A stretch of 64,000 nucleotides of DNA from Phycisphaeraceae bacterium (GTDB lineage Bacteria > Planctomycetota > Phycisphaerae > Phycisphaerales > UBA1924): assembly GCA_020639195.1 (NCBI GenBank), contig JACKHB010000003.1, positions 124,001 to 188,000 on the forward strand. Reading direction: 5' to 3'. A model generated the notes under the pieces. That model did not search any database. It was not told the DNA's origin and was given only the letters and a program-made list of their open reading frames with translations. The translations under genes were made by a program, and so were the position numbers. Each line of letters begins with the position of its first letter. Position 1 is the first letter of the stretch. This document shows, in pieces, positions 15,324 to 24,599 of the stretch.

Positions 15324-15935
15324 TTGGCCCGACGTGTCCTCCACGACCGCTACTTCAAGCAGGCCAAGGCCGAGGGGTACCTCGCCCGCAGCGCCTACAA
15401 GCTCAAGGAACTCCAAGAGCGGTTCGCGCTGATCCGGCCCGGCGATCTCGTCGTTGATCTGGGTTGCGCGCCCGGGTCGTGGATGCAGGTCGCGGCCGAG
15501 TTGGTCGGGCCCCAGGGAGCGGTCGTGGGCATCGACCTCAAGGAAGTCCGCGATCGGCTCGCTCCGAACGTGGCGCCCTTGGTGGGCGACATCAACACCG
15601 AGGACGCCGCGGAGCGGTTGCTCGCGGCCGCGAGTGATGCCGGCGCGCCGCCACGGCTCTTCGATGTCCTGCTCTCGGACATGGCGCCCAACACCAGCGG
15701 AGCGGGCGATGACCTGGTCTCCTGCCGCCTGTGCCACAGGGTTCTTGACCTCGCGCCGGCCCTGCTGCGCGCGGGCGGCCATCTGGCGATGAAGGCCCTT
15801 GAGGGCGCGGAGTACCCGGGATTGGTGGAGCGGGCCCGTTCGATGTTCCGCGAGGCGAGAGGGTTCAAGCCCAAGTCCAGCCGCGAAGTGTCCAGGGAGA
15901 TGTTCGTCGTGGCCAGGGGGTTCCGTCCGACATGA
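15324..15935 (+). CDS. rlmE: 23S rRNA 2'-O-uridine methyltransferase RlmE/FtsJ
   Basis: 203 residues. RlmE methylates U2552 in the A-loop of 23S rRNA using S-adenosylmethionine. The SAM motif VVDLGCAPGSWMQVAAELVG is near residue 43. The catalytic Lys/Asp set is seen in SAYKLKEL, LLSDMAPNTSG and HLAMKALEG, and the C-terminus SSREVSREMFVVARGF is typical. The start is TTG at 15324 with GGGAGG upstream. It lies 9 bp after the ferredoxin gene and is probably co-transcribed with it. Confidence 0.95.
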   Translation: MARRVLHDRYFKQAKAEGYLARSAYKLKELQERFALIRPGDLVVDLGCAPGSWMQVAAELVGPQGAVVGIDLKEVRDRLAPNVAPLVGDINTEDAAERLLAAASDAGAPPRLFDVLLSDMAPNTSGAGDDLVSCRLCHRVLDLAPALLRAGGHLAMKALEGAEYPGLVERARSMFREARGFKPKSSREVSREMFVVARGFRPT

Positions 15936-15960
15936 ATGGCGAAAGACGGGACATCCGGCT

Positions 15961-17946
15961 GTGGCCGATCTCGCGGCAACAATCACCGGCGTGACCTTTC
16001 TGACTCCGATTCCCGCTCTGATCGCCGGCGCCATCGCGCTGCCGGTGCTGGTGACGTTCTTCCTGCTGAAACTGAGGCGGCGGCCCGTGCGGGTGCCGAG
16101 CACGATGCTCTGGCAGCAGTCGGTGCAGGACCTCCAAGCGAACGTTCCCTTCAAGTGGATCCGGCCGTCGTGGCTCTTGCTTCTGGCGATCCTGATCCTC
16201 GCGATGCTTCTGCTGGCGCTGGCGCGCCCGGCGATCGACGTGTCGGCGGCGCGAGCGAAGAACGTCGTTCTGCTGATCGACCGCTCGGCGTCGATGTCGG
16301 CGATGGATGGCCCGGCCGGGGAATCACGCCTCGAAGAGGCGCGACAGCGCGCGCGCGACCTGGTGAGGTCGTATCGGCGGACTGGATTCGACGGGCGCAT
16401 CGCGGTGGTTGCGTTTGCCTCCGAAGCGAGAGTGGTCGCGCCCCTCTCGGCCGATTTCGCAGAGATCGAGCGGGCGATCGACGGGGTGACGCCCAGCGAT
16501 CAGCCGGGAGACGTGGCGCCGGCGCTGGCGCTGGCCGAAGGGCTGCTGCAGTCGATCGGCGCGGGGCAAGAGGGCGACCGTCCCGAGCCGGGTGTGGTCG
16601 TGCTGTGCAGCGACGGGTCGTTTGCGCGGGACTCGGGGCTGACGCTGGCTGGGGCACAACTCCGATTCGAACGCGTGGGTCCGGACCCGGCTGCGGGAAG
16701 GGTGAACACGGGGATTGCGGCGCTGTCGGCCATGCGCGACTACGAAGACCCGACCGTGGTGCGCGTGTTCGTCCGGCTGGAGAATCCGGGAACGGACGAG
16801 GCCCCGGTGACGCTGACGCTCCGGCTCGGCGAAGAGGTTGTCGAACGGCGGGCCGCGGTGGTGCCGGGCGCGGACGAGCATGGCCGTTCCGGCGAGCGGG
16901 CGGTGACGTTCGATCTGAGCGATCGCGATGGGGGCGTGCTTCGGGTCGGCCTCGAGCCGGGCGGGGTGCTTCGCGCCGACGATCGCGCGGCGGTGGTGCT
17001 CGAGGCTCCAGTGCGCCCGCGCATCCTCGTGGTGACGGCCGCGGAGACGACCGAGGCCCAGGATCGCGCGCGGTGGATTCTGCACGAGATCCTCCGAGAA
17101 CTCAGGCCGGCTTCGATCGAGACGATCGCCCAGACGGAAGTGTCGCCCGAGCGTCTCGACAGCGCAGATCTGGTCATCATCGAGGGCGTGACGCTCGGCG
17201 CGCCGCCCCGTGGACCGAGCATCAGTCTGGGCGCGGGGTACGCCGGTGAGGGACCTCGTCCGGGGGAGCCGGTCTCGAACGGCACTTCGTTCATCTCTTG
17301 GCGACGGGATCACCCTCTCCTGAGGCACGTGGCGCTGGACTCGATCTACGTGCGCACGCCTCGGCCCATCGACGTTGGACAGGGCGACATCGTGCTGGCC
17401 CGCGGACGTGGCGGACCGTTGATCGCCATTCATGAAGGCGAGGGCCCCGCGCGGCTGGTGATCGGGTTTGACCTCGCAGAGAGCAACTGGCCCGTCCACT
17501 TCGGCTTTCCGATCTTTGTTGCGGCGGCCGTGGACACGCTGACGCTCCGGGGAAAGGCCGATCAGGGGTTCGCGTTCGCGACGACCGACGCGATCGTGCT
17601 TCGGTCAGACGAGGGCGCGTCGCGCGTGACCGTTCGCGACAGCGATGGGAACGACGTCGTGCCGCCGAGAGAGGTATCGGGCGAGCGGGTCCCCATCGGC
17701 GTGATCGAACGTGTCGGCGTGTTCGACGTGGCCGGCGGTCTGCCCGAGCGAGTGGCCGTGAACCTCTCGGACTCGACCGAAACGGCGATCGCCACGAGAG
17801 ATGAGATTGTCGTGTCCGGCGAGGCGGTTTCCGGGGCGAGCCGCGCGGGCAGCGCGCCGGTCGAGGTATGGCAGTGGTTCGTTCTGGCGGCCGGAGCCCT
17901 TCTGGCGATCGAGTGGCTGGTGTACGCCCTGAAGATGCGGTCGTAG
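15961..17946 (+). CDS. BatA-like membrane protein with von Willebrand factor A domain
   Basis: 661 residues. Two N-terminal membrane helices (FLTPIPALIAGAIALP and SWLLLLAILILAMLLLALA) flank the conserved LKLRRRPVRVPSTMLWQQS motif. A VWA domain follows with an intact metal site (LIDRSASMSAMD, the D-x-S-x-S of MIDAS, near residue 103). A long periplasmic part and one C-terminal helix (FVLAAGALLAIEWLVYALKM) close it. The architecture matches BatA/Bat-family proteins that work with MoxR ATPases. It is paralogous to the gene at 59953. The GTG at 15961 is taken as start. A GTG at 15991 is a fair alternative, giving the usual N-terminus. Confidence 0.85.
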   Translation: MADLAATITGVTFLTPIPALIAGAIALPVLVTFFLLKLRRRPVRVPSTMLWQQSVQDLQANVPFKWIRPSWLLLLAILILAMLLLALARPAIDVSAARAKNVVLLIDRSASMSAMDGPAGESRLEEARQRARDLVRSYRRTGFDGRIAVVAFASEARVVAPLSADFAEIERAIDGVTPSDQPGDVAPALALAEGLLQSIGAGQEGDRPEPGVVVLCSDGSFARDSGLTLAGAQLRFERVGPDPAAGRVNTGIAALSAMRDYEDPTVVRVFVRLENPGTDEAPVTLTLRLGEEVVERRAAVVPGADEHGRSGERAVTFDLSDRDGGVLRVGLEPGGVLRADDRAAVVLEAPVRPRILVVTAAETTEAQDRARWILHEILRELRPASIETIAQTEVSPERLDSADLVIIEGVTLGAPPRGPSISLGAGYAGEGPRPGEPVSNGTSFISWRRDHPLLRHVALDSIYVRTPRPIDVGQGDIVLARGRGGPLIAIHEGEGPARLVIGFDLAESNWPVHFGFPIFVAAAVDTLTLRGKADQGFAFATTDAIVLRSDEGASRVTVRDSDGNDVVPPREVSGERVPIGVIERVGVFDVAGGLPERVAVNLSDSTETAIATRDEIVVSGEAVSGASRAGSAPVEVWQWFVLAAGALLAIEWLVYALKMRS

Positions 17947-17953
17947 TCGGGGA

Positions 17954-19597
17954 CTACTGCGAGAGTCCGTTCCACGTGCTCACATCGATCCGGGCGCGGG
18001 ACGGCTCGTCCTGCCACGGCATGACCCGGCGAGGCCACGTGGCCCGCGAGCCGTCCGAACCGATCAACTCCAGGCCAAGGACGAGTTCGAACTGGGGCTG
18101 CGCGTGGCGCGGGAGCGCGACATCGGCGATCCAGCGGCCTGGCTCGTGGACCATCGGGGCTGCGGTTCGGACGCCCGATGCCTCATCGACGATCGTGCCA
18201 TCGGAGCTCAGGCGGAGCACGCCCGAGGAACGGCCCCGCTCGCCGAGCCAGACTCGCACACTCCAGCCGATTCGGGACTCGTCGGTTCGCACTTCAACCA
18301 GGAGCGAGAGGCGCTGCGATCCGTCGGGCTCGAGTGTCATTCGGAGCAGCCCCGCCGCGACGGTCTCGGCAACCGGGCTTCTCTCGGCTCCATCGAGCGA
18401 ATCCGACATCGTCCATGTCGGAAGAAGGGGACCGAGGATGGCGCCGGGAGGCTCGAGCTGGAGGACCGCGGTACGGAGAGAGAGATCGAGTGGCGCATCT
18501 GCCATGCGAACGCGCCGCGGCCCCGGATCCGTCGAGCGAGAGAGCGTGACCGAGACGCTGGTCCATGGGCTGATCTCAACCGGTTCGGCGCTGTCCGAGG
18601 CCGTGTCCCAGACGACCACCGCCGAGGGGCTCAGGTTCGCGAGCCCGACTCGGGCGAAGGTCTCACGCCCGACGAGCAGGGCATCGTCCAGAATCCACGA
18701 CATCGAGTGCGGCTGTTCGGCAAGCCAGGTCTCAACCATGCCCGCGATCGCAAAGGGCGTGAGCGCGGGGTCCAGCACGGTCCGCAGGAGCGTGTCGAGT
18801 CGGGTTGGATTCTCGTCCCAGGCGGGCAGCGCAAAGTCCGGCTCGAATCGAACGGCGGCCAGCAGTCGGCGCCGCACGCGCAGGCCGAGTGTCGGATCGA
18901 TGAGGTGCAGGCGCGCGAGCGCCGACCGCCACCGGGCCTCCTGCTGCAGCGCCAGGGCGTCGAGGATCGGCACACCCAGCGAGACAAGATCGCGCGCGTG
19001 CTCCGGGCCGAGGCGATTCGTGGCAAGGAGCCAGCGCCACCGCCGCATCGGATCGGTCCGGCCGCGTTCGGCCCCGGCGAGCACGGCCCGCCGCATCGTC
19101 TCATCAGGGACGGGCGGCGGCTCCCACGCCTCGGGTGGCGTCAACGCCCCCATCTCTTCGGGTGTCGACAGCCAGTGGGGCGTCACAAGTCGTCCGCCGA
19201 TGCGGAGAAAGTCCGGCCTGGGCTCGGCGGGCGTTTCGATCACGACGAACCACCGGTCGAGGCGGGTCGAGCCGGCGTGGCCGGATTCGGCGTTCCAATC
19301 CAGGCTCGGACCGAGCCACTGATCGAGAGGCGTTGGCTTGGGGGCGCGGATCTCGGGCGAGAGGCGCTCCAGCCGCGCGGGGCATTCGATGCCGCCGTCT
19401 GTGAGCACCCCGATCGGTCCCGGAGCGACGCCGGCCTCCACGTCGACGGGCAGAACGAGCGTGGACCCTGGAACACACGCCGGCTCAGACAGCAGAGGCG
19501 TGATCTGAGCGCGCGCGGCCGTGAGACTGAACACGACCGGGGCGGCGATCGCACGCCACGCGCGGGTGCCACGGCGGATTGTTCGGGCAGTGTCCAT
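17954..19597 (-). CDS. large exported protein, unknown function
   Basis: 547 residues from an ATG with AAGGG 9 bp upstream. An export signal (AWRAIAAPVVFSLTAARA) opens the protein. The mature protein has no recognised motif. It is Trp- and Arg-rich (FVVIETPAEPRPDFLRIGG, MRRWRWLLATNR) and has a helical middle reminiscent of repeat scaffolds. The C-terminal half looks beta-rich (VRVWLGERGRSSGVLRLSSD, FELVLGLELIGSDGS). It converges on the BatA-like gene with a 7-bp gap. A longer N-terminal reading (to 19663) is possible but lacks a better start. Confidence 0.65.
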   Translation of the reverse strand: MDTARTIRRGTRAWRAIAAPVVFSLTAARAQITPLLSEPACVPGSTLVLPVDVEAGVAPGPIGVLTDGGIECPARLERLSPEIRAPKPTPLDQWLGPSLDWNAESGHAGSTRLDRWFVVIETPAEPRPDFLRIGGRLVTPHWLSTPEEMGALTPPEAWEPPPVPDETMRRAVLAGAERGRTDPMRRWRWLLATNRLGPEHARDLVSLGVPILDALALQQEARWRSALARLHLIDPTLGLRVRRRLLAAVRFEPDFALPAWDENPTRLDTLLRTVLDPALTPFAIAGMVETWLAEQPHSMSWILDDALLVGRETFARVGLANLSPSAVVVWDTASDSAEPVEISPWTSVSVTLSRSTDPGPRRVRMADAPLDLSLRTAVLQLEPPGAILGPLLPTWTMSDSLDGAERSPVAETVAAGLLRMTLEPDGSQRLSLLVEVRTDESRIGWSVRVWLGERGRSSGVLRLSSDGTIVDEASGVRTAAPMVHEPGRWIADVALPRHAQPQFELVLGLELIGSDGSRATWPRRVMPWQDEPSRARIDVSTWNGLSQ

Positions 19598-19722
19598 CAC
19601 GCCGGCCCTTCCCGGATCCCTGCGCGCCAGCCCCATCATTCGCCGGTTTGCCCGACTTGCCACCCCGATTGGAATCGGTCACACTTGGAGGCAGGATCCC
19701 TCGCCCGGAGCAGGAGTCGGAC

Positions 19723-20439
19723 ATGCCCACGATGGCTCGCGGTTGCATCGCCGAGTTTCTCGGCACGTTTGCGCTGGTGTTCTTCGGCGCCGGGGCGATC
19801 ATTCTGACGCGGGCGGTGGTCCCCGGGGAGGCGGCGCCGGGCTCGCTGGTCACGGTGGCCCTCGCGCACGGGCTGGTTCTGGGAGTGTTCGTCCCGGCGT
19901 GCATGTACATCTCTGGGGCGCAATTCAACCCGGCGGTGTCCATCGGGCTGCTGCTAATCGGCAAGCAGCCGGCGCGCACGGCGATCGCGTACATCATCAC
20001 GCAGCTCATCGCGGCGGCGTGTGCGGCGGGCATGCTCGTGTTCCTGCTTGGCTCGCAACTTGCCAACAACGACAGCGTTCGCCTGGGCGCGACACTGGGG
20101 TCTTTCAGCATGGGAGAGACGGCCAACCTCCGCGGGCTGTTCGGGCTCGAGCTGATCATGACGTTCGCCCTGATGTTCATCATCCTGACCGCGGTGGTTG
20201 ACAAGCGCGCGCACAAGGTTGCCGGCGTCGCCGTCGGCATGACCGTGGCGATGTGCATCGTCGCGTTTGGGCCGCTGACGGGGGCAAGCATGAACCCGGC
20301 GCGGACGTTCGGACCGGCCATCTACGGGCACTTCGGCGATCACCACTGGGTGTACTGGGTCGCGACGATCCTTGGCGCCTGCCTCGCGGCGCTGACCTAT
20401 CGAGCGGTCTGGCAGCCAACGGAAGATACGCAGGCCTGA
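19723..20439 (+). CDS. aquaporin / MIP-family channel
   Basis: 238 residues with about six membrane helices. Both NPA boxes are present: GAQFNPAVS near residue 69 and GASMNPARTFGPAIYG near residue 190. The N-terminal CIAEFLGTFALVFFGAGAI is typical of MIP channels. Family members pass water or glycerol. Selectivity cannot be set from what is visible. Because the residues after the second NPA (ARTFGP) and the length resemble water-type aquaporins, AqpZ-like is more likely than GlpF. GGAG lies 6-7 bp before the ATG. The gene is alone between a divergent exported protein and a convergent glycosyltransferase. Confidence 0.93.
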   Translation: MPTMARGCIAEFLGTFALVFFGAGAIILTRAVVPGEAAPGSLVTVALAHGLVLGVFVPACMYISGAQFNPAVSIGLLLIGKQPARTAIAYIITQLIAAACAAGMLVFLLGSQLANNDSVRLGATLGSFSMGETANLRGLFGLELIMTFALMFIILTAVVDKRAHKVAGVAVGMTVAMCIVAFGPLTGASMNPARTFGPAIYGHFGDHHWVYWVATILGACLAALTYRAVWQPTEDTQA

Positions 20440-20451
20440 GTTGCCGTCGGT

Positions 20452-22170
20452 TCAGTCCGACGCTCCCGGCGCCGGCGCAAGCACCTGCAGGGTCACCATT
20501 CGTCCCTTGGAATAGTTGTACCCCGAGGCCTCGGCCAGCGGAATCAGGTCAGTGCGCGACTCCGCGGATTGCTGAGGCATGATGACGAGCCCGCGAGGAT
20601 GGCCAGCGACCCACGAGGCAAGCTCAGTCTCGGCGAGCCGTTCAGCCCGGCCATCGGTGAGGAACACGAGGCTGTCCTCGTGATAGCCGACCGCCGCGAT
20701 AGGGCGGGCTCCGGCCGGATCCAAGCGAGCGATCTCCGCGGCGAGACGATCGCTGATCCACAATCCGGGGGCGCGGGGGAAGACGATGCCGACCAGCGAC
20801 ACGATGGCCGCGGCAGAGGCGTAGATCGCCAGCCACTGGGCGCGTTGCCAACGGCCAGTGCGTGTCGCCTGCCATGCGCCCACGAGCACGATCGCGCTGA
20901 GGGCCGGAAGCGCGAGGCCGACCACGTCCCAGAGCGCCAAGCGCGCCCCCAGCAGCGCCCACAGCACCACTGGCGCAACGACCGCCAAGCCGAGGCCCGC
21001 CAAGAGCCACGCGTTGGTGAGGAACTGCAAGGGCCCACGCTCAAGGTGACGGCGAACGGGTCCCCGCGCGGCCACGACGAGGCGCGCTCCCAGGATTGCC
21101 AACGCGGGCAGCAGGGGCATGGTGTAGTGCGGGAGCTTGGTGCCAACGATCTCAAAGACTGCCCAGGCGGGCAGGGCCCACGTCAGGCAGAACGTCTCGG
21201 CCTCAAGGCGACCGGAGGTTCGGCGCGCTGCGCGCGAGCGGCGAACGCGACCAAGCGAAGCCATCAGTCCGAGCACGGCCATGAGAGCGCCGGGCCAGAA
21301 CAAGCCCGTGAACAACGCGGCGTGGTATCCGGGTGGTCCCCAGTGTCCCTCCTTGGGTTCGAGACTTCGCCCAAGGACCTCATCGCGGATGATCGACAGG
21401 TAGTGATCGAGTCCGACCTGCCGCGCGACGAGGCCGACCCACGCCCCAACGACCAGCACGACCAGCAGCACACCGAGCAGCGGGCGGGTCTTGCCGAGCC
21501 ACTTCCATCGGCGATGATGCGCGCTCATGGCAACGGCGCAGAACGCCGCGATCATCGGCGTGACCGGGCCCTTGACCATGATCCCCGCGGCGATCGCACT
21601 CCAGAACAGCACCGCGTCGCGATGGCTTGCATGATCGGCCCGACGCCAGATTCGCCAGAGCGCGCCCATCGCCAGCGTGGTGCATGCCACGAGCACATGG
21701 TCCGACCGTGCCTGCCTCGCTTCCCAGGCAACGAGTGGCGCCGTCGCCATGACCGCCCCCGCCAGCAGCGCTGCACGCGGGGAGAACATCGATCGGCAGA
21801 TTCCCCACGTCGCGACCACGGTGATGCACGCGGCAAGGAGCGAGGGAAGTCTGTACGGCCAGATGACGGTCCGCTGGATTCCCAGCGCCCACGCGGAGCG
21901 GGCGCTTGCGGCCTGCAGCCAGTAGATCAGCGGCGGCTTGTTGAGCCGGGGCCGATCCTGCACGCGTGGAACGATCCACCCGTCGAGCGTGCCGGACTCG
22001 GCCATCTGGCGGCTCGCCTGGGCGAATCGGGCCTCGTCCCGATCCACCACGGGTAGGATGATCATGCCCGGGATGAGCACCAGCACGCAGAGCACGAGCA
22101 GCGCGACGATCGGGCGCGAGGAGGCGGCGCGATACGCCCAGCCATCCGATGCCGCGACGGGTGCGTCCAT
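20452..22170 (-). CDS. ArnT/PMT-like polytopic glycosyltransferase (GT83/GT39 type)
   Basis: 572 residues with roughly eleven membrane helices. The first periplasmic loop carries VVDRDEARFAQASRQMAES, the Asp/Glu signature of ArnT-type enzymes that move a sugar from a polyprenyl phosphate to an envelope acceptor such as lipid A, proteins or glycans. LNKPPLIYWLQ and EARQARSDHVLVA are also family-typical. Its ATG shares two bases with the divergent ATG of the PAP2 gene (22168-22171), so the two genes either use overlapping starts or one starts downstream. Context with lipid phosphatases favours envelope lipid modification. Confidence 0.87.
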   Translation of the reverse strand: MDAPVAASDGWAYRAASSRPIVALLVLCVLVLIPGMIILPVVDRDEARFAQASRQMAESGTLDGWIVPRVQDRPRLNKPPLIYWLQAASARSAWALGIQRTVIWPYRLPSLLAACITVVATWGICRSMFSPRAALLAGAVMATAPLVAWEARQARSDHVLVACTTLAMGALWRIWRRADHASHRDAVLFWSAIAAGIMVKGPVTPMIAAFCAVAMSAHHRRWKWLGKTRPLLGVLLVVLVVGAWVGLVARQVGLDHYLSIIRDEVLGRSLEPKEGHWGPPGYHAALFTGLFWPGALMAVLGLMASLGRVRRSRAARRTSGRLEAETFCLTWALPAWAVFEIVGTKLPHYTMPLLPALAILGARLVVAARGPVRRHLERGPLQFLTNAWLLAGLGLAVVAPVVLWALLGARLALWDVVGLALPALSAIVLVGAWQATRTGRWQRAQWLAIYASAAAIVSLVGIVFPRAPGLWISDRLAAEIARLDPAGARPIAAVGYHEDSLVFLTDGRAERLAETELASWVAGHPRGLVIMPQQSAESRTDLIPLAEASGYNYSKGRMVTLQVLAPAPGASD

Positions 22171-22861
22171 GAGCGGCGACTATAACGCTCCGGGGAGATC
22201 GTGGGCGTTCCGCTGGACGCTGGCGATCGCGCTGGGATTCGCGCTCGCGCTGCTTCCAGTCGATGGCGAGATTGTTCGCGGCGTGGCACGTTTCCGGGAA
22301 TCTCTCGGGGGAGACGTGCGACGAGAGCTAGAACTGCTCCAGCAGTTCGGCGGCGTGACGTCGCTCGTGCTGATCTCGGCGACAATCTGGCTGCTGGACC
22401 CGACGCGTCGTCGCAGCCTCATTCATTTGTTGGTGACGATGGGGATCCTGTTCGCGGTTGTCAATGCGATGAAGATCCTGATCGGTCGTCCCCGGCCGCG
22501 GTTCGAGGAGCCGCTGGTCTTTCTGGGCCCGTTCCGCACGTTCGATCTGGGGCCTCCGGTCGGAGCGAGGCACTCGTGGGAGATCGGCTCGGGCATCCTG
22601 GCGGATCTCTGGTCTATGCCGTCGAGTCACACGGCCTTCGCGGCGGGGCTCGCTGTGTTCCTGTGCGTGATGTACCCGCGGGTCAGGCCCCTGGCGTGGT
22701 TCATGCTCGGGGTCGTGGCCGTGTCACGTCTGATCTTTGGAGCGCATTACGCCAGTGATATCGTTGTCGGCGGAACGTTGGGCGCGTGCGTCTCGACGTT
22801 GGCATTCCGCTTCATGCGAACGAGCGAGGTCGGTCGGCGGCAACAGCCGGGAGGGTGCTGA
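22169..22861 (+). CDS. PAP2-family membrane phosphatase
   Basis: 230 residues, about six membrane helices. The three-part PAP2 active site is present: KILIGRPRPRFEEP (C1, near residue 93), SMPSSHTAFAAGL (C2, near 150) and SRLIFGAHYASDIVVGG (C3, near 190). Such enzymes remove phosphate from lipids, including undecaprenyl pyrophosphate, phosphatidic acid and lipid A. The start overlaps the divergent ArnT-like gene. The stop overlaps the following phosphatase start (TGATG), so both phosphatases are likely co-translated. Substrate is not determinable from sequence alone. Confidence 0.93.
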   Translation: MSGDYNAPGRSWAFRWTLAIALGFALALLPVDGEIVRGVARFRESLGGDVRRELELLQQFGGVTSLVLISATIWLLDPTRRRSLIHLLVTMGILFAVVNAMKILIGRPRPRFEEPLVFLGPFRTFDLGPPVGARHSWEIGSGILADLWSMPSSHTAFAAGLAVFLCVMYPRVRPLAWFMLGVVAVSRLIFGAHYASDIVVGGTLGACVSTLAFRFMRTSEVGRRQQPGGC

Positions 22862-23520
22862 TGGTCAGTGGTGAGGCGGCCGTGGAGACGCGCCGGCCGC
22901 GATTCGGAGTGCGGTGGCTTGGGCTGATCGGGCTTCTGATCGTGCTGGGCGGGGCGGGAGCCGTCGCCTGGCACAAGGTCCTGCGGGATCGCTTCTTCCC
23001 CCGCAACTTCGGCACCGTGGTGGAAGGGCGGATCTACCGCTCGGCGCGCCTGACCGACCCGATGGTCAGGCACGTGGTTGAGTCCAAGCACCTCAAGACG
23101 ATCCTGGATCTTGGCGCCTACGAGCCGGACTCCGAGCGTGAGGCAGAGATGCGGGCGATGGCCGAGGAGCTCGGCGTAAGGAGATTCCGATTCAGCCTGA
23201 TCGGCGATGGCACGGGCAACCCCAATTACTACGTGCAGGCGCTGCGGCTCATGCAGGACGACCGGGCCTTGCCCATGCTGGTGATGTGCGGGGCGGGGGC
23301 CCAGCGGACCGGGGCGTGCGTGCTGCTGTACCGAACGCTCGTTGAGGGCAAGACGATCCAGGAGTCGTACGCCGAGACGTTCCGCTACAAACACGATCCG
23401 GGCGACGACTGGATCATGCTCGCGTACGTGGCAGATTGGAACGACGAGATCCGGCGATCCCTCGAGAGCGGCGAGCCGATCCCGGGGTTCGACCCCGTTC
23501 CGTACCCGCTGGGTGAGTGA
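22861..23520 (+). CDS. membrane-anchored dual-specificity-type phosphatase
   Basis: 219 residues. One N-terminal helix (WLGLIGLLIVLGGAGAVAW) anchors a cytoplasmic or periplasmic phosphatase domain beginning RNFGTVVEGRIYRSARL. The nucleophile loop MCGAGAQRTGACVLLYR fits Cys-x5-Arg with the usual RTG. The His that commonly precedes the Cys is Met. This layout resembles bacterial PTP-like enzymes related to PTPMT1/Siw14, some of which act on phosphatidylglycerophosphate or inositol phosphates. Direct coupling to a PAP2 lipid phosphatase hints at a lipid substrate, which is an inference. Confidence 0.85.
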   Translation: MVSGEAAVETRRPRFGVRWLGLIGLLIVLGGAGAVAWHKVLRDRFFPRNFGTVVEGRIYRSARLTDPMVRHVVESKHLKTILDLGAYEPDSEREAEMRAMAEELGVRRFRFSLIGDGTGNPNYYVQALRLMQDDRALPMLVMCGAGAQRTGACVLLYRTLVEGKTIQESYAETFRYKHDPGDDWIMLAYVADWNDEIRRSLESGEPIPGFDPVPYPLGE

Positions 23521-24567
23521 TCAGCCGGCCTCGACGGGCAGCGTTTCGACGATATTCGCGACGAGCGTGTCGGTGGTCACGCCCTCGGCCTCTGCCTCGA
23601 AGTTCACGATGATGCGATGCCGGAGGGTCGGGGCGGCAATCGCGCGGATGTCGTCGATGCTCGCCGCGGGGCGTGCAGAGACCAGCGCGCGGCACTTGGC
23701 GCCGAGCACCAGGGTCTGGGCGGCGCGCGGGCTCGCCCCATAGCGCACGTACTGGTTCACCATGGGGGTTGCGAAGCTCGGTCCGGCCCGCGAGGGGTCC
23801 TTGGGGCTGGCTGGGCGGGGTTGGGTGGCGAGGACCATGCGGATCGCGTAGTCCTGCACGTGGGGCGCGATGGCGACCTGCCGGACCAGCGCCTGGTGCT
23901 CGAGGATGCGCGTCTCGTCGAGAACGGGCTCGACCGAGGGCGCGTCGCTGGTGGTGGTCCGGCGGAGGATCTCGGCCAGTTCTTCGCGCCCCGAAGAACC
24001 GACGAGCAGTTTGAAGAAGAAGCGATCCAACTGGGCTTCGGGCAGGGGGTACGTCCCCTCCTGTTCGATGGGATTCTGTGTGGCCATCACGAAGAACGGG
24101 CTGGGGAGCCGGTGCGTCTGGCCAGCGACGGTGACCGAGCGCTCCTGCATCGCCTCGAGCAGGGCGGACTGGGTCTTGGGCGTCGCGCGGTTGATCTCGT
24201 CGGCCAGGATAATCTGGGCGAAGATCGGCCCGGGTTGGAACCGGAACTCGCGCTTCTGGCGTCCTCCCTCGGCCTCGACCTCGGCGACCACCGTCGTGCC
24301 CATCACGTCGGCGGGCATGAGGTCTGGTGTGAACTGGATTCGGCCAAACCGCAGCCGCAGAGCCTGAGAGAGCGTGCGGATGAGCAGCGTCTTGCCGATG
24401 CCCGGTGCGCCCTCGAGCAAGGCGTGGCCGCCGACGAAGAGGCACGTGAGCACCCCGTCGATGATGTCGGAATGGCCGACGATGACCCGCCGGATCTGCT
24501 CACGGACGGCCGTGTAGTCGTCACGAAACCGCTGGGCCTGAGCCTGGACCGCTTCGATGCTGGACAT
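23521..24567 (-). CDS. MoxR-family AAA+ ATPase
   Basis: 348 residues. Walker A is GAPGIGKT (near residue 50) and Walker B is IILADEINR (near 120). The sensor region ATQNPIEQEGTYPLPEAQLDRF is characteristic of the MoxR branch. These ATPases work as chaperones with VWA-domain partners to mature enzyme complexes. The start is the ATG with GGAGG 5-6 bp upstream. Here the gene stands alone, divergent from the cupin, whereas the second MoxR copy in this window (57838) sits in a full Bat-like operon. Its partner might be the BatA-like protein at 15961. Confidence 0.92.
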   Translation of the reverse strand: MSSIEAVQAQAQRFRDDYTAVREQIRRVIVGHSDIIDGVLTCLFVGGHALLEGAPGIGKTLLIRTLSQALRLRFGRIQFTPDLMPADVMGTTVVAEVEAEGGRQKREFRFQPGPIFAQIILADEINRATPKTQSALLEAMQERSVTVAGQTHRLPSPFFVMATQNPIEQEGTYPLPEAQLDRFFFKLLVGSSGREELAEILRRTTTSDAPSVEPVLDETRILEHQALVRQVAIAPHVQDYAIRMVLATQPRPASPKDPSRAGPSFATPMVNQYVRYGASPRAAQTLVLGAKCRALVSARPAASIDDIRAIAAPTLRHRIIVNFEAEAEGVTTDTLVANIVETLPVEAG

Positions 24568-24599
24568 GGAGCCTCCGGCAGGGGCGGATGGTACCGCTC

